From contig JALPQD010000006.1 of NCBI GenBank assembly GCA_023101885.1, positions 13,873,585-13,937,584 on the forward strand: 64,000 nucleotides of DNA, given 5' to 3'. This DNA is from Typhlomys cinereus. Lineage: Eukaryota > Chordata > Mammalia > Rodentia > Platacanthomyidae. Shown here piece after piece: positions 43,845-56,481 of the stretch. Position 1 is the stretch's first letter; the number at the start of each line of letters is the position of its first letter. Made by a program: the position numbers and the translations under genes. The notes beneath the pieces were generated by a model. It was given only the letters and a program-made list of their open reading frames with translations. It was not told the DNA's origin and made no database searches.

Positions 43845-43940
43845 ACTCTGCCAACTATTACCTCTGAGCTCTCAAGCAAGTTACTTCATCCATGAAACTC
43901 AGTGTCCTTCAGCAAATCAAAAATAATAAGTAGGAGTGGC
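43845..43940 (+). mobile_element. MIR fragment
   Basis: TATTACCTCTGAGCTCTCAAGC, then AAGTTACTTCATCC and a GTGTCCTTCAGCAAATCAAAAATAATAA phrase correspond to the MIR core. Diverged. Confidence 0.5.
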
Positions 43941-44469
43941 TTCAGCTGGAAATAGCTTAGAACCATTTCAATGATAGTAATATTCTGATTGTTTGATCAT
44001 TAAAATTATCAACATGCCTACAGGTCCTGGTTCCCACATCAGAAACATGCTTAGAGAAATAAAGATTCCAAACAATCTATCATTAATGATTTTTAACAAG
44101 GGAAAAATTCTCTAGTTCATAACTTGGCTATTCAAACTCATGAAATATTTCCCTTCTTACATATTATTTCCTATTTCTATTTTCATTTTCTTCTCAGACC
44201 CCAGTGGAAAAGTTTTAGACCTGTTTGTGTTTGCTGTACCACCAATGGGCTGAGGATTCTTGATCTATTTGTATGTAAAAACTATCCTTAGGGTCTTAAA
44301 ATTATAAATGGAAGCTTATTATTTCATAATTCTAGCTGAAGAAATTTTACTCTCAGTCTTTAAGAGATCATAGTCATGATGTCATTTGGAGTTGCCATCA
44401 TGTGGTCTTGATTTTTTGACTCAGCTTCCAAGATGGCTACCTTATAGTAGACAAGGTAATGCTGGATGC

Positions 44470-44640
44470 TTGGTAGGAACTCTCAGTCCTACACCATGTG
44501 AGCCAGCCATTCCACAGTACTAAAGTGATATTGTGTCTTTTTTTTTTTTCTATTCTTGGTAGGAACTCTCAGTCCTACACCATGTGAGCCATTCCACAGT
44601 ACTAAAGTGATATTGTGTTCTTTTTTTTTTTTCTATTTGG
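44470..44640. repeat. 86-bp tandem duplication
   Basis: TTGGTAGGAACTCTCAGTCC starts at 44470 and again at 44556. Both copies run through CCACAGTACTAAAGTGATATTG into a poly-T and CTATT. The second copy lacks a small AGCC repeat. The high similarity indicates a recent local event. Confidence 0.93.
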
Positions 44641-44774
44641 AAGTCATATTCTATCATTTCTACAATATCTCACTGTAAATTCAGTATAGGAAAGACTGAA
44701 TAAGAGCAGGAATACCAAGAAGCAAAAACCCTTGGGGACTTCATTCTAACTACTTAGTGTATTACCAGTTTCAT

Positions 44775-45560
44775 GTTTTTCATTTATTCAGTCAATATCC
44801 TTGACAGCCGAGGCAGTGGGCCAGGTGCTTCAGTGGAGCAAAAAAAGTCTAATTTGTGAGTCCTACTCTTGAATGCTTAATACCTGGCGGGAAGGATAAA
44901 ACACCCACTCATGACTGGAGTGAAAGGCAATTGGAATAAGTGTCTTGGAAGTAGTGATACCGGTAAGCTCCTTAGGTGTTTAGAGAAGGAGGAGTGAATG
45001 TTTTGTTTGTGTTTCAGAAGAAATGGAGCACAGTCTGGGTCTTTAAGGATGAAATAGGAGCACTGTGGTGAAGTTGAAAATGTTTCTCATGCAGAGTAAA
45101 CAAGTTGAGGAAGTAAACCAGGCTCGGCTGCAATCAGAACACTTGAATAAAATGGATGAAAGGAAGATAGAAAAGTAGGCAGAGGCCAAAGAATAAAAAT
45201 CCTGCAGACCATGGTGAATGTCTTAAACCTATTCAGGAAATAATAAGAACAGATGAAAATTTATTAAACAATAAGATATAAATTTGGTAAGCAATGGGAT
45301 ATAAAAAATCTTACAATCAGAGAGGGATAAAGACATAGAGAGTGGGTAGAGGAACTTATAATACCCAAGCAGAGCAGGTAATACAGTAAATGCTGTATTT
45401 GGATTAGAAAGACACAACTATAATCTTGAAGGAGGATTCTGAAGGATTTAGCAATACTGTGGTTACTGCACTTTGGGAAGCTATTTCAATCAAGAAATTT
45501 GGTGCCATTTTTAGAGCAGGGTTTGGTTTAAAGAAGAACATGATTAATCTGTACTAAGGA
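44775..45560 (+). repeat. Possible ancient mammal-wide repeat
   Basis: The order of phrases (a growth in similarity about GGCAGTGGGCCAGGTGCTTC, a GGAGTGAATGTTTTG region, AGTAGGCAGAGGCCAAAGAAT, GAAGAACATGATTAATCTG) recalls a long decayed mammalian repeat, but I cannot name it. Old LINE or DNA element are both possible. Confidence 0.3.
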
Positions 45561-45817
45561 ATGGCAATTACAAAGGACTGAAGATATCTTGCACGCTCTT
45601 TTCCTTTCTCCTGGAGAAGTCTCAGATTCCCTGGCTAATTGCTTCCTGGAATGGATTGACTCCTTAAAAGTTTGGAGAATGGAGGCTCTTCACACTAAGA
45701 TAAACAAAGATAGTAGTGAGAGGAAGGATAGGAATAGAACCTCAGGCTATAGTGTTAAATTAGTCTAGCTAAAGATTCTAGGACTCAATGGTGGGCAAGG
45801 AATTGATGCCAGAACAG
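45561..45817. other. Unassigned sequence
   Basis: Nothing recognised. Confidence 0.4.
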
Positions 45818-46345
45818 GAAACGACTGTCCCAATGTTGTAGGGTTCTTGTGTTCAGGAGTGGAAGACTGAAACCAGAACATGTGTAAAGGATTAGGGTAG
45901 AGTTTATTAGAGGAGAGAAAGGTTGGGACTCATGGACTCCAGATGTGGACTGCCATGAGGGGCTAGGATGCCGGAAAACTCATGGGTCTTAGGCATGGAG
46001 TCCATGAGGAGCAAGGAACAAGAAACGGATTCATAGCACTAGAGTGCCATGAGGAGCTAGGCACCAAAGATGACAAGCCAGGGAAACTAGCTTTTTCTCA
46101 TTGATTAACTCCCATTGGGGCCCAACCCAGTTGCTCTTGGGCCCTGTGGGCTAGAGGTCAAGTTTTTTGCTTGATAATCCTATCATAGGGAAGTTGGCCA
46201 TTTTATCTCTGGGATGATTGGAGTCAGTTCCTCAACCTGGGTGTTCCTTCAGGGTGATTCCAGCAGTGGGGGATGACCTTCAGGAATTCCAAAGACCTTG
46301 AAAGACCCATCCCAGCATAGCTGCTCTAATCCTGCCTTAGAATGA
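45818..46345 (-). repeat. Retroviral-type LTR, minus strand, solo
   Basis: Homologous along its length to 20545-21122: the U5 GACTGTCCCAATGTTG segment at the left, TTTATT (inverted AATAAA) at 45903-45908, CATGGAGTCCATGAGGAGCAAGG, and the U3 segment at the right. It appears to lack the last bases of U5 (the CACAACA end). No primer-binding site outside, so a solo LTR. Confidence 0.75.
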
Positions 46346-46404
46346 GAAGAGGAGAAGGAACTGAGATATAACAGTGTTTGAGGGTACAGGGTTTTGAGTC
46401 ATGT

Positions 46405-46560
46405 AGTTTGGGTTTCAAAATTTAAGTCTCCATTTCTAGCTGGTCTTCGGTAAGCTGCTTGATTTTTCAGGATGCTTACTTGCCTAATTACCAATGAGAT
46501 TTATAAGGTCTTATGAAGTTCCAGTGAAATGTTTAAGATGTCAAGCCCTTGACATATTGA
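46405..46560 (+). mobile_element. MIR fragment
   Basis: GTTTCAAAATTTAAGTCTCC, GCTGGTCTTCGGTAAGCTGC, TTTTTCAGGATGC and GTTCCAGTGAAATGTTTAAG follow the MIR order (splice-like phrase about GACCTTGGGCAAGTTAC). Highly diverged. Confidence 0.45.
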
Positions 46561-49200
46561 TTTTCCATAAGGAGCACTCTAAAATCCAGTAGATTTATTA
46601 ACATTGTAACTTTCATTTTACTACCATAGTGTTAAGGAATTTGGCTAGACTTCACTTCTGCTTTTCTGGAAACACTTTATCTCACTCTCTACCCTTAAGT
46701 TAATCAACTGGGTAAATCAAGATAGGATCTTTCTTCCCCCTCTTTCCGAATTTGATCCACCTGGAGGTGTGCCAAAGAGATGGGAGGAGTCAACTTTGAC
46801 CTCCTAAAGCCATCTCTCAACCTTTCTTCTTCCCTTTGTCTCTCTAGAGGACATGGCATGGAGGGTAGGTATTAGGAAACTTCTAATATTTGAGCCACAT
46901 GCTCTTTGAGCTTTATTTCAAAGAGCAAAACTTTCTCTTTCATTCCTTTGTTTTCGTCTAAACTTCTAAAATGTATTTCTTTTATTAATCAGGACTTTTG
47001 CTATTTTTCTAACATCTTTGCCAATGGCCACTTACCAATCTCAAGCATGCCTTTCCTGCTGTAGCTGGATCCTCTGCTGCCTGAATTCCCAGAGTCTCTG
47101 GTTCTATTATTTACTGTTTTAAAATAAGTGTAAATATTACTAACTTTTCACACTTAATAATTCTTTATTTCACAAAGACAACTAACTATACTTAAACATA
47201 TATCAGTATGAGATTGATATTGTCCCAAGATCCTTGAGATTAGTCAAAGATTGTTGACTGCTCTAATTATATGATTGGTCTCTCATTGTATATGCTTGTG
47301 GGCAACTGAATACCCTTAGAATGTTTGTTATAAGGAGGAATAAGATAAAAAAGATTGAAAACACACTCATGAATTTGCCAACTAATAAATATACCATAGT
47401 CTATTTATTATCATGAACTTGACCAGTGGTTTTAGTTTTCAATTTGACTACCAAATGAGCCTACACATTATTCATTTATGGATTCCTCCCATTGGTAAGT
47501 CATATTAAGAAAATTATGTGTAAAATTATGTAAGAAAATTATTAATGCAATTTTTTTAACTGTTTTTCTTTTAAAGGAGGGAAAGTAAGCATCCTTTGGA
47601 TTCACCCTAATTTATCACAGTTACCAAATAAGTTTGTTAGAAATTTTCAGATTACAAGTAAAAATAAATCTAGCTAAAGTTAGGCTAATAAAAAGGGAGG
47701 AAAAGTATTGGTTCAACTAAAAGTATATTCCAAGAAGAATGGTTTTAGGAAAAGTTGATTTAAGCGGTCAAGCAAATGCCTTTTAGTTTTTTTTTTTTCC
47801 TTAAGACTTGACTCTGCTTATGCCTTTATTGATTTTTTTCTTAAGCGGTTTTATTTTAGTGATAATACAGTTTTCAATAGATTTAGGTCCCTTACTTATA
47901 TCTGAAAAGACCTCTAATAGTGGAGTATCTTCCTTTTGGTTGCTCTAGGAAGCATTCAAGATGAATTCAAGCCAAAGAAGGTGGCAACATGGTCACGTTA
48001 ACCTGTGGCACTTGCCCTTTCAGATAATTGAAGGTGGAACCAGTTAGACCTGAATGAAGAGGATTAGATGTGAGGATGCTGCCAAAGTAAAATCAGTGTT
48101 CTGTTACCAGAGACCAGGGGAAAGTATATTGTGAAAACACAATGGTTCCTCCAAAGTTTCCTATGGTTCATGAAGTAACCTGTGGCTAACATTCAGATAG
48201 GACAGATGTCATCAAGTAGAAAAGATGAAAGAGCAGTAAGCTGTATCCTCTCAGTAGGTTTTCTACCTTTTTTTTATTCTTTTGAAAACACATTCTAGGC
48301 AGTCGATCAATACTTGCTGAATTGAGTTGAACTGGATCCAGACTCATTCTTTCTCCCAGTTTGCTCCCACAACTCATTCTATTTAATTTTTAGAATTTCT
48401 ACTCATACATGGTTCAAAACAAGAACCTAAGGCTTCTGGAAATTAAACCCACTTCACATATTTGTTCCCATCCTCTGTTTCTACCTGTGAAGTAGTCCAG
48501 GCTTCTTCAGAGAAGGAGAAATGAAAAGTTACCAATGACCCTTGTTTCTTAAAAGGAAGCCCTTAGTGGAAAGCTGGAAAATAGTTGCAGCAGATATAGA
48601 AAATGAAGGGATAGATGAAAAAACTTAAGTTGCTTTTAGACAAAACAGAAAAAGGCAACAATTCATTCCGAGTGCTCTGGAGGGACAGCTCAAAGCACTT
48701 TAATCATTGATGAATATGATTGAACTCCTTCCTCCACTGAAGTGTTCACAAACCTCATCCTGTGCTGGCTCCTTGCCACCGTCATCCTTGGCTTCTGCAT
48801 AATTATCAAGTCTTTGTATTCTGCTTCTACTTCTTTAAAATTATTCTTTTTGACAACAGCATCTGATTGATGAGATACAGGTACTCATAAACAGGACACT
48901 GAATGGGAGTCAGTAGTTTACAATGTGAGCCGCACTAGGGCTCTCTGGGTAGTTGTGGGGCTCCAAGACTGCCTCCTAATTACACTATTCAAGTATTGTG
49001 CAGCCATGAACTGATAAAAAAGTGACATTACAGACCCAATTATGTGAACATGGAAATCATGAACAAAACATTTTCATTGGGTATATCTACAAGATTCTAT
49101 TTAATTAATTAGAATATCATAGTTCCTAATATTACAATAAAATACTGTGTTCACAGGAGAGGTTATAAACATAGTTCAATCATATGCTGATAGGCATCCT
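46561..49200. other. Unassigned sequence, ~2.6 kb
   Basis: No exon seen. 48295-48335 (TAGGCAGTCGATCAATACTTGC) may be an L2 3' remnant. Otherwise nothing. Confidence 0.4.
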
Positions 49201-50110
49201 GAAGATCAAATGAATGGTGTGTTGGTCTCATCTGAATTCTTTTGAGAGAGATAACAAGGGCCAGAAGACAAAGGGAGATTAGAACAAGATTCCAGTGACA
49301 ATTTGATTAACAAAATAATTTGCTAGGCAAGAGTGAGGAAGGAAATAATTGAGAAAAATACATAGTAGCGAATGAGGGGAAAGGAGAGGAGAGACATGGG
49401 AGATGGGGGGGGGATAGAGGGACTTATAGAAAAACTCTAAGATTGTGGGAAGTAATCCCAAAGGAACATCCTATACTAGTAATAAAACAAAACAAACAAA
49501 CAAAAAATAATCACAAGCCCCATCAATGGCATGAGATCTATAAGTTGCAATATAAATGACCATAGCTACAGGTGACCACTAGTGTAATAGTGGCATCAGT
49601 ACCAAGGAGACAACCAACAGCTTTCTGATTGGATGCAAGACCTGCTTGTTAGAATGGTACACATTCCTGTTACTGGAAACTAGAACAAGAACCTAAAAAA
49701 AGGGAAGGAAATAGATCAATAGGGAAGATAGGCAATAAACCTATAGGTAGAAAGATAGTACATAAAAAGTGCTCTGTAGATAACTGTTATTATATCCAGA
49801 GAATGAGAACTCATAATAGAAATCTTTGGGTCTGAATCTGGATGACTGACTGAAGGGAAATGCACACATCAGTAGGGTGGCCTGAAGAGAGATAAGTTGG
49901 TATACCTTGGAGGCCTAAGCCCACACAAGAATAGACAAGCTAGAGTGAACCCCAGGAATCCATAGAAGCATGCAGGTGGAAGGGTGAATGGGAGTGGGAG
50001 GGAATAATAAAGAGAAGGGAGAGGATGGGAGGGAGAGGGGAAGGAGGGAAGCTGGAATTCAATATCTTTGTAAAAGTAGAAAAAAATTTTAAAATTCTAA
50101 GAAAAACAAA
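49201..50110 (+). mobile_element. Probable older L1 3' UTR
   Basis: A G-rich polypurine tract (49369-49420), then an A-rich stretch with ACAAAACAAACAAACAAA. A second purine tract (49985-50055: GGGAGTGGGAGGGAATAATAAAGAG) then leads into GGAATTCAATATC and an A-rich tail. The arrangement is typical of rodent Lx-type L1 3' ends. No ORF2 part or duplication recognised. Confidence 0.45.
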
Positions 50111-50157
50111 GGGAAAAACATGATGTATATTTCAGCATGGATGAATATTTGATAACA

Positions 50158-50256
50158 TTATGCTCCCACAATCTTAGAGTTTTTCTATAAGTCCCTCTAT
50201 CCCCCCTATCACCCATGTCTCTCCTATCTCCTTTCCCCTCATTCCTTACTATGTAC
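50158..50256 (-). repeat. Inverted copy of 49359-49454
   Basis: The reverse complement of 50161-50256 matches 49359-49454 at about 90% by eye, including GGGACTTATAGAAAAACTC and AATGAGGGGAAAGGAGA. It is the minus-strand counterpart of the L1-like purine tract. Confidence 0.85.
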
Positions 50257-50259
50257 AAA

Positions 50260-51105
50260 TACTGTTGATTCAACTTTGAATACCCTGATTCAACTAGGTA
50301 TCTGCACTAGGTATCTAGAGTAATCTAGAATACTTAGAATATCTAGATACTTGGAATAATCACAGTGACTTGATTGTAACAACAGAAATGGAATCATCTT
50401 GGTAGAAGAAAGAAGAGGAAAACATGCATCTTTAAAAATTGGTGAATATAGTTTCAGTCTGAGAAAATGAAAAGCTCTCTGAATGTCCTAATGTCATTGA
50501 GCAAACCATGTAAAAGTGAAATGGTCAATTTTTGGTCAAAAATAAATAATTTGCTAGTAGTCACCTATATTGAGACAAGTATCCCTAAATCAGCAGACTA
50601 TTAGAATTTATAAGTACTTGTGATACACAAATATCATGGCAGATGCACTCCACAAAGGTTGATTGGAAAGGTCTGGGTAGCAGAATCTGGTGGAATTTCA
50701 ATTTCCACATATTTTTCTGGATTTAGAGAATCAGATATGAAGACACGAATTTGCAAAGTGCTGACACCTTAGTTACAGCGAACTACTCCAGGTGAACAAC
50801 TGCATGGAAATGACAAAGCTTATCTTTTAATTGTGATGTAAAGCTATAAAACTAGGCCAGGAATTTATTTATTTTTATAATTAATTTAACACCAAGAAAA
50901 CACTAAAGCATCAACATCTTTTGCAGATGTTATTCTGCAAATGTAGATATTAAAATCTGGGGAAGTTTAGTATCCTGATAAGCTTTTAAGAAGGCAATGG
51001 ACATGAGCTATTCTTATTCAAGCCTAGGTCTCTTTTCATAAATTTCAAACAAACACCACCAATAAATAAGTAAATAAATAAAAAAACAAACAAACAAATA
51101 ACAGG
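50260..51105. other. Unassigned sequence
   Basis: Contains a small cluster of CTAG-rich short repeats near 50290-50350 (GTATCTAGAGTAATCTAGAATAC). Nothing else. Confidence 0.4.
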
Positions 51106-51109
51106 AAAG

Positions 51110-51192
<83 letters not shown>

Positions 51193-51194
51193 AA
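51106..51194. repeat. (GAAA)n microsatellite
   Basis: About 21 GAAA units without a break, preceded by an A-rich stretch. It probably grew from an A-rich retrotransposon tail. The polypurine run could form triplex DNA. Confidence 0.98.
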
Positions 51195-54100
51195 AGGAAA
51201 AGCTCAAACCTAGACCCACTAGAAATACTTCCAGTCTAAAATAGAATGAAGGATGAAACATCTTCTAATCTTTATATCAAGAGTCAAGCTAGGCAATCCT
51301 ACAGAAAGAATAAACTTAGAGTTAAGCATAAACAAACAGAGGAAGCTGTAAAACAGTGCTGTGGAATAGCTTTTGTTATTGTTATTAGGACTGACACTCT
51401 TTGTGATTTTTCTAAACCGTTTGTTTAATGTGATACCTACCTTTAAATTTACAACACTCTTTAAAAACAATTGGTTGCTATTTTTTCCATGACTTTAAAA
51501 TTTATATTACATTTTTCTTGCTACTATGTAACTTCTGAATTCCTGATCAGAAACTACCATGATTCTCTGTTGGTTTCACTAGAGCACCTGTAATTAACTC
51601 CCAGCAATGTCTGTCCAATTTAAATTGTAAACCCATGGGGAAGCACTGGGACTGATTATCCATTCAGTACCTATGTTGAACAGACTTCAGCATGCCATAT
51701 TTAGCTCTGTCCTGCTAACCTTCCTCCTCTTGGATTCTTCCTCTTTGCCTCCCTTTGTCAGAAGAGCAGGTTGTAATTTACAGGGAAAGTGAGGCTACAA
51801 CAACATAAGTGAACATATATAGAGAGCAGGTGTGTTCTTTTGTCTGCTTTGACTCCTTAGGTTCTAACTTCTTTAATTCCATACAGCTCTGCCAAAGTAA
51901 ATCTAAATGTGTGCTTTCCTCAGACCAGAAGCAGATGAAACTCCTTGGAGCTTGCCACTGCTTCAGAAAGTAGAGACAGGCATATTATCCTCAGCTTTTA
52001 TTTTTCTTTATGTCTTGGTCTGAAAAGTTGCAGTGAAGATGCATCTAAAATTAGCATTTAGGAGGAATGCTTTTCAAAAGATTTTTTACTGGGCTGGAAA
52101 TGCTGCATCTCAAAGGGTACCAGTGTATTCCTGAAGCTGGAACAGACATCTGAAACTAGATGAAAGATAACCAAACTTTTGGCTTAGAAATTCACAGCAT
52201 AGAAGAAAGAGCTGGCATTTATTCAAATGATGTATTCACTGAAGAGAATCAATGAAAACAGATAACACGATCTTTTGGACTCAATTTGTTGGCTATACCA
52301 ACAGTGTGAATGTAGTGTAAAAATCATTATTTTTATTATTTAAATATGTAACTACAGTTACAACTTTCGAAGTGCTGCATGAAACAGTGAAGTCAATACA
52401 GAGAAAGCCTTTGCAAGTTGGCACCCTGTGGTCCAGCTTCTTTCCTTGGCACAGTGTGCAAATGGCACCTATAACTTTCATCAGCACTGGCGGTTTGCTC
52501 ATTTAGAATTTAAAAGGCGCAGTGAATAGTAATTATCAGTCAAATTGCTGGGAAGTGAAAATGACCTAGTAATCAGATGTCATATTGCAATGTGGAATTA
52601 CTACAAAACACAGATCATGGATACATAGATTCTCTCTAAAAGGCCAGTGTGAATATAAATGTTGTCTTAGCTTTTCAGCATGACTTTTGGAGGACAGTTA
52701 CCGAATGTGCTCTTTGGTGGATAGTGAGTCTTTGTCATATTTGTTCACTTACAGGTACCATGACTAGAAAAGACATTGCTCTCATTTTGCAAAATCTTCA
52801 ACTTGGCTCTTGATGACCAAGAGACATATGGAGAGATGATAGCAGCTTGGTGGGAGTTTAGACATTATAAAGCTCGTACAGCCAGTTGCTGTAGCTGCTG
52901 ATTCCAACCCAACTGAATGCTAGCTAAAATTTCAGAATCTCTTTCCTTCGTTAAGCTTAGAAAATACCAAAGCTGCCAATACCATTTTATGTATATTCAT
53001 CTTCCAAGCCAATCAGGTAGGGAGAGTATCAATGTTACATAATGTTGCTAAACTCAGAACCTGGGTTGCATGCTGTGCTACAGAAAGACATGGAGAAATA
53101 GGCAGACTCTTTATTTTTAGAAATTTAGAAAGATGCAATATCCTGGGAAATTAGGCTAGCTGATGGGACACGTTCATTAGAAGGGTTCTAAACATCAGGC
53201 ACTTGTCCTTTTTCACTTTTTCTATTAATGGCTAACATACTTGAAGAGAATAGATCTAAAAGTGCCTCAATAGCAATTTAGAAAGAGGGTGATGGTTATA
53301 GTGGATTTTAACTGCTTGGAAAACATCCAAACATCCATTTCCTCACTTCTTAAAGCTTCTTAATATTAGGGAGGCAGAAAAGGATGTATCCTTCCCTTAT
53401 GTTCGTCACAGTGTTGGGGAACTCGGGTATCTGCATGACTGCTATGGAAGCAGAGGCTGTGGTAGAAGTTCCTTTGCTATCTTCAGTCAACTTTCTGCTC
53501 TAGATCAGACAAGTAGTGAATGTGTGCCCTAAATTTAATTAATACCTCTCAAAATGGAGATTAGATAATTTCCTCTCAAAAAGACAATCTATTCACTCTG
53601 GCAGAAGATCACCCACAAAGTTCTGCTGAGAACCTTGGGAGTCTGACTTGTGATTATTTACTCAGTTTTCTTTATTACTATGTGTAACTGTCTAGTAGCT
53701 ATCCAAAACAATTTTGCTGAAGTCAACCATTGTGGTTTAGACTGCTGACCACCAGTGATACTTTAATTAATAGTTTTTATTTTATTTTATCTGAAATGCT
53801 AAGAATGACTACTATTTTGAAGGACATACTGTAATAGGGAATCACCACATTGGGATGGATACCTGAAAGCAATAATGTAAATCTGAAATAACATTTAGAC
53901 TATCTCTGTCTTAGAGACAGAGAATATTAATTTTTCAAAATGGTGATATCTGTACATATTTCGAATGTCCAAATTTCTTTTCTCTAGCACATCTCTTTAC
54001 ATCGTGATTAGGATGGACTGGAACTGTTTATACCTTCTGGTCCAAACAAGACTCATAAAGATGAAACAAAATTACTTATGGACTCTTGAGCCAACATATA

Positions 54101-54636
54101 GTCATACCCTCTCTAGATTCAGTGGAAAATGCTACAAAGGGGATTGTACTTACTGGGTTCGGAGAGAGCAGTTTTCCTTGCCCCCAACTCTCAGCAGCAG
54201 TCAGAGACATATACATACATCTCTATAGATTCTAAAAATCAAAGCATTGTTAACGAGGATGTAAAAATAACTTGTCTTAACTTCTTACATGGGAAGTAAA
54301 TATTAAGTTGCAGTTTCTGCCCACAGAGAGTACATAACCTTTTGAAGAGGTTGTCAGACAAATAGACTTGAAAGTTCTAGGAGGGACAAAAAAAAAATCT
54401 TAAAGCTAGAGAAACCAGGAAGGACTTGATACAGAAAAGAACATTGAAGATGACACACTTTCAGCAATACAGCTGGTTTTGAAGGAGTCCGTAATTATAG
54501 TTAAGCTTGTATGGTGTTACTGTGTCTGAAAGCCAGAAGTACAATGGGTTTCACTCATGATGATCTCTGCTAAAGAAGACTTTTCCTATTGGTAACTAAG
54601 TGACTTTAGTTTAAGCAGTGAATATTTATATGTGTG
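51195..54636. other. Unassigned sequence, ~3.4 kb
   Basis: The largest block without recognised repeat in the window. No credible exon: frames are under 90 codons and have no motif. Because repeats are absent it is the best place to look for conserved noncoding sequence. Confidence 0.45.
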
Positions 54637-55061
54637 TGTTGCAGTCAGCCTGCAACATTGCTGATAAATGACCATCAAACGACTTAAGGGAACAAGGGGT
54701 TTATTTCCTTACGGTAGTCCGGTTACAGTTCTCAGTCCAGCTTGACAGGAGAGCACGCACCAACACCAGGGCCGAGGGAACTGGCCACACCATCACCACA
54801 TTAACAGCTGAGAGATGGACAATCCTTACTTGCCAGACCAGCATATCTGGCCAAGTATACAGAAGGACGCCCACTCTCTCAACCAGCTCTCTGTGATTTA
54901 TCCAGGGCCTAATCCCACCCACCATGGGCTGGGTCTTCCCCAGCAGCTAGACAATCTCCATCTGGTTTGCTCTGGGCTTAACTCAACCATTAACTCTTTA
55001 CAACTGTGCCCAGAGCTCAAACCCTCAACAGTCAAGTTGACACCTGTGCTTAACTATGACA
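54637..55061 (-). repeat. ~430-bp LTR-like repeat, copy 4 (minus strand)
   Basis: It starts (plus strand) TGTTGCAGTCAGCC and ends AACTATGACA, that is TGTCATAGTT ... CTGCAACA on the minus strand. It contains inverted AATAAACCCCTTGTTCCC. Flanks GTGTG and ACGTG match at 3/5. The frames of 74 and 106 codons on the two strands are inside it and not genes. Confidence 0.7.
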
Positions 55062-55115
55062 ACGTGCGTGCATGCATGTGTGTGTGTGTGCATGTGTGTG
55101 TTCATATGTGTATAT
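55062..55115. repeat. TG-rich microsatellite
   Basis: GTGTGTGTGTGCATGTGTGTG with CATG variants, next to the right edge of LTR-like copy 4. Confidence 0.9.
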
Positions 55116-56129
55116 GTTTGGGTAAGGGACTATAAAAGAGAAGAGAAACTCATCTGCTGCCTTCCATGAGTGTCTTTCTAAAAGCAATGGCAATTAGAGC
55201 ATTACTACAAAACAACTTCTTTCCTCAGATTGTAAAGAACTATTGTCAGGAGGAAATGTGTGAAAAATCAAAAGAGATTTGGCCAACAAATTATATTGAT
55301 TCAGTGAAGGAGTGTGCTGCTCATCTACTTGTTTTTTCATTATGGCCGAACATGAAATCTCTTAGCCTAAGCCATTTCCCAGAAGGTTAATCTCCTGACA
55401 CTCACTAGGTTTGACTGTACATGGCTAAGGATGTGAGTCTGACTGACTGTTATTCTATGCAATAAGAAAACAATAGAAATGTTCCCCTCTCTCCTTCAGA
55501 TTCCTGTTCTGAGGCAGAATTAGGGTTGATTATACCATTAAACACTTACTACCTCCTTTGTAATGAAATACAGAAAGCCAAAACTATTCTTCACTTTTTT
55601 GTCAAAGGAAAAACAAAATAAAAAAGGAAGACTTTTCTAATTGTAAATGTTAAAGCCAGAGTTAGAATAAGAAGTCTCAACTTGAGCAGCTTGATTCACC
55701 AAGGCACATTGCCTCCCTTTGAGCATAAAACAAAAATAGCCCAACTTAATCAAACTGTGCTTGGCAAGTTCCAGTCTATAGGGAACTTTTATTTTTATAG
55801 CCAAGAGTAGCATGCACTTTATACTAGGCAATTTTAATGGTAGCGTTGGGACAACCTATACCATACCGTCATAAATGGAGTTCGAAAGCCTGTGGGTCTA
55901 GTTACCTGTTGGAAGTGGTGTTAAAGAGTTGCCAACACACTAGAACACAAATGCATGGGCTCTTCATCCAGTTGGAAAAATTCCCTTCTTTAGTTTTGAA
56001 ACTGGGATCTCAGTTTCCTACTGGTCTTTTTAATCACAGTAAATTGCCATTCCTGTCTTTAAGGCAAGGTCTTTATCTTATCACTGGTTCTCAGAAACAA
56101 ATGTTGGTTGAATCAAGGAAGCAGTGAAT
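55116..56129. other. Unassigned sequence
   Basis: No recognised gene or repeat. Confidence 0.4.
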
Positions 56130-56142
56130 GAATAAGTAATGT

Positions 56143-56468
56143 GTTTTTTTTAATTTTTTAAATTTTTTATTCAATTGTGCGCGTGTATGTGTGTGTGTGC
56201 GTGTATGTGTGTGTGTATGCGTGTATGTGTGTGTGTATGCGTGTATGTGTGTGTAGAACCACGGATGAATTCAGGAACCACCATGGACCGCCTCCACCTC
56301 GTCCTTGTGTACTCTACCGGGGGATTCATAGGCTCTGCCCTACCAGGACCAGAAACGCAGGCCACCCCCACTTCCGCCCGGCGTCTATACATGGGGTCTA
56401 GGATCCAAACTCAGGACCTTCCGCCTGCAAGGCAGAGGCTTAACCCCTGAGCCACCTCTCCAGCTCCA
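56143..56468 (-). mobile_element. B2-like SINE, young family, minus strand
   Basis: An A/T tail and TGTG/GCGTGTATG tail repeat (56178-56254), the family body, and the tRNA-like head ending ACCTCTCCAGCTCC at the right. A perfect 13-bp duplication GAATAAGTAATGT lies at 56130-56142 and 56469-56481. The frames of 73-91 codons across it are not genes. Confidence 0.95.
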
Positions 56469-56481
56469 GAATAAGTAATGT

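Noticed and set aside
52293..52502. 69-codon minus-strand frame with two CxxC-like cysteines
   Set aside because: The cysteine spacing does not fit a zinc-binding domain and no exon boundaries or similarity were recognised.
54815..55135. 106-codon frame rich in proline and leucine
   Set aside because: It is inside LTR-like repeat copy 4 and ends in the TG microsatellite.
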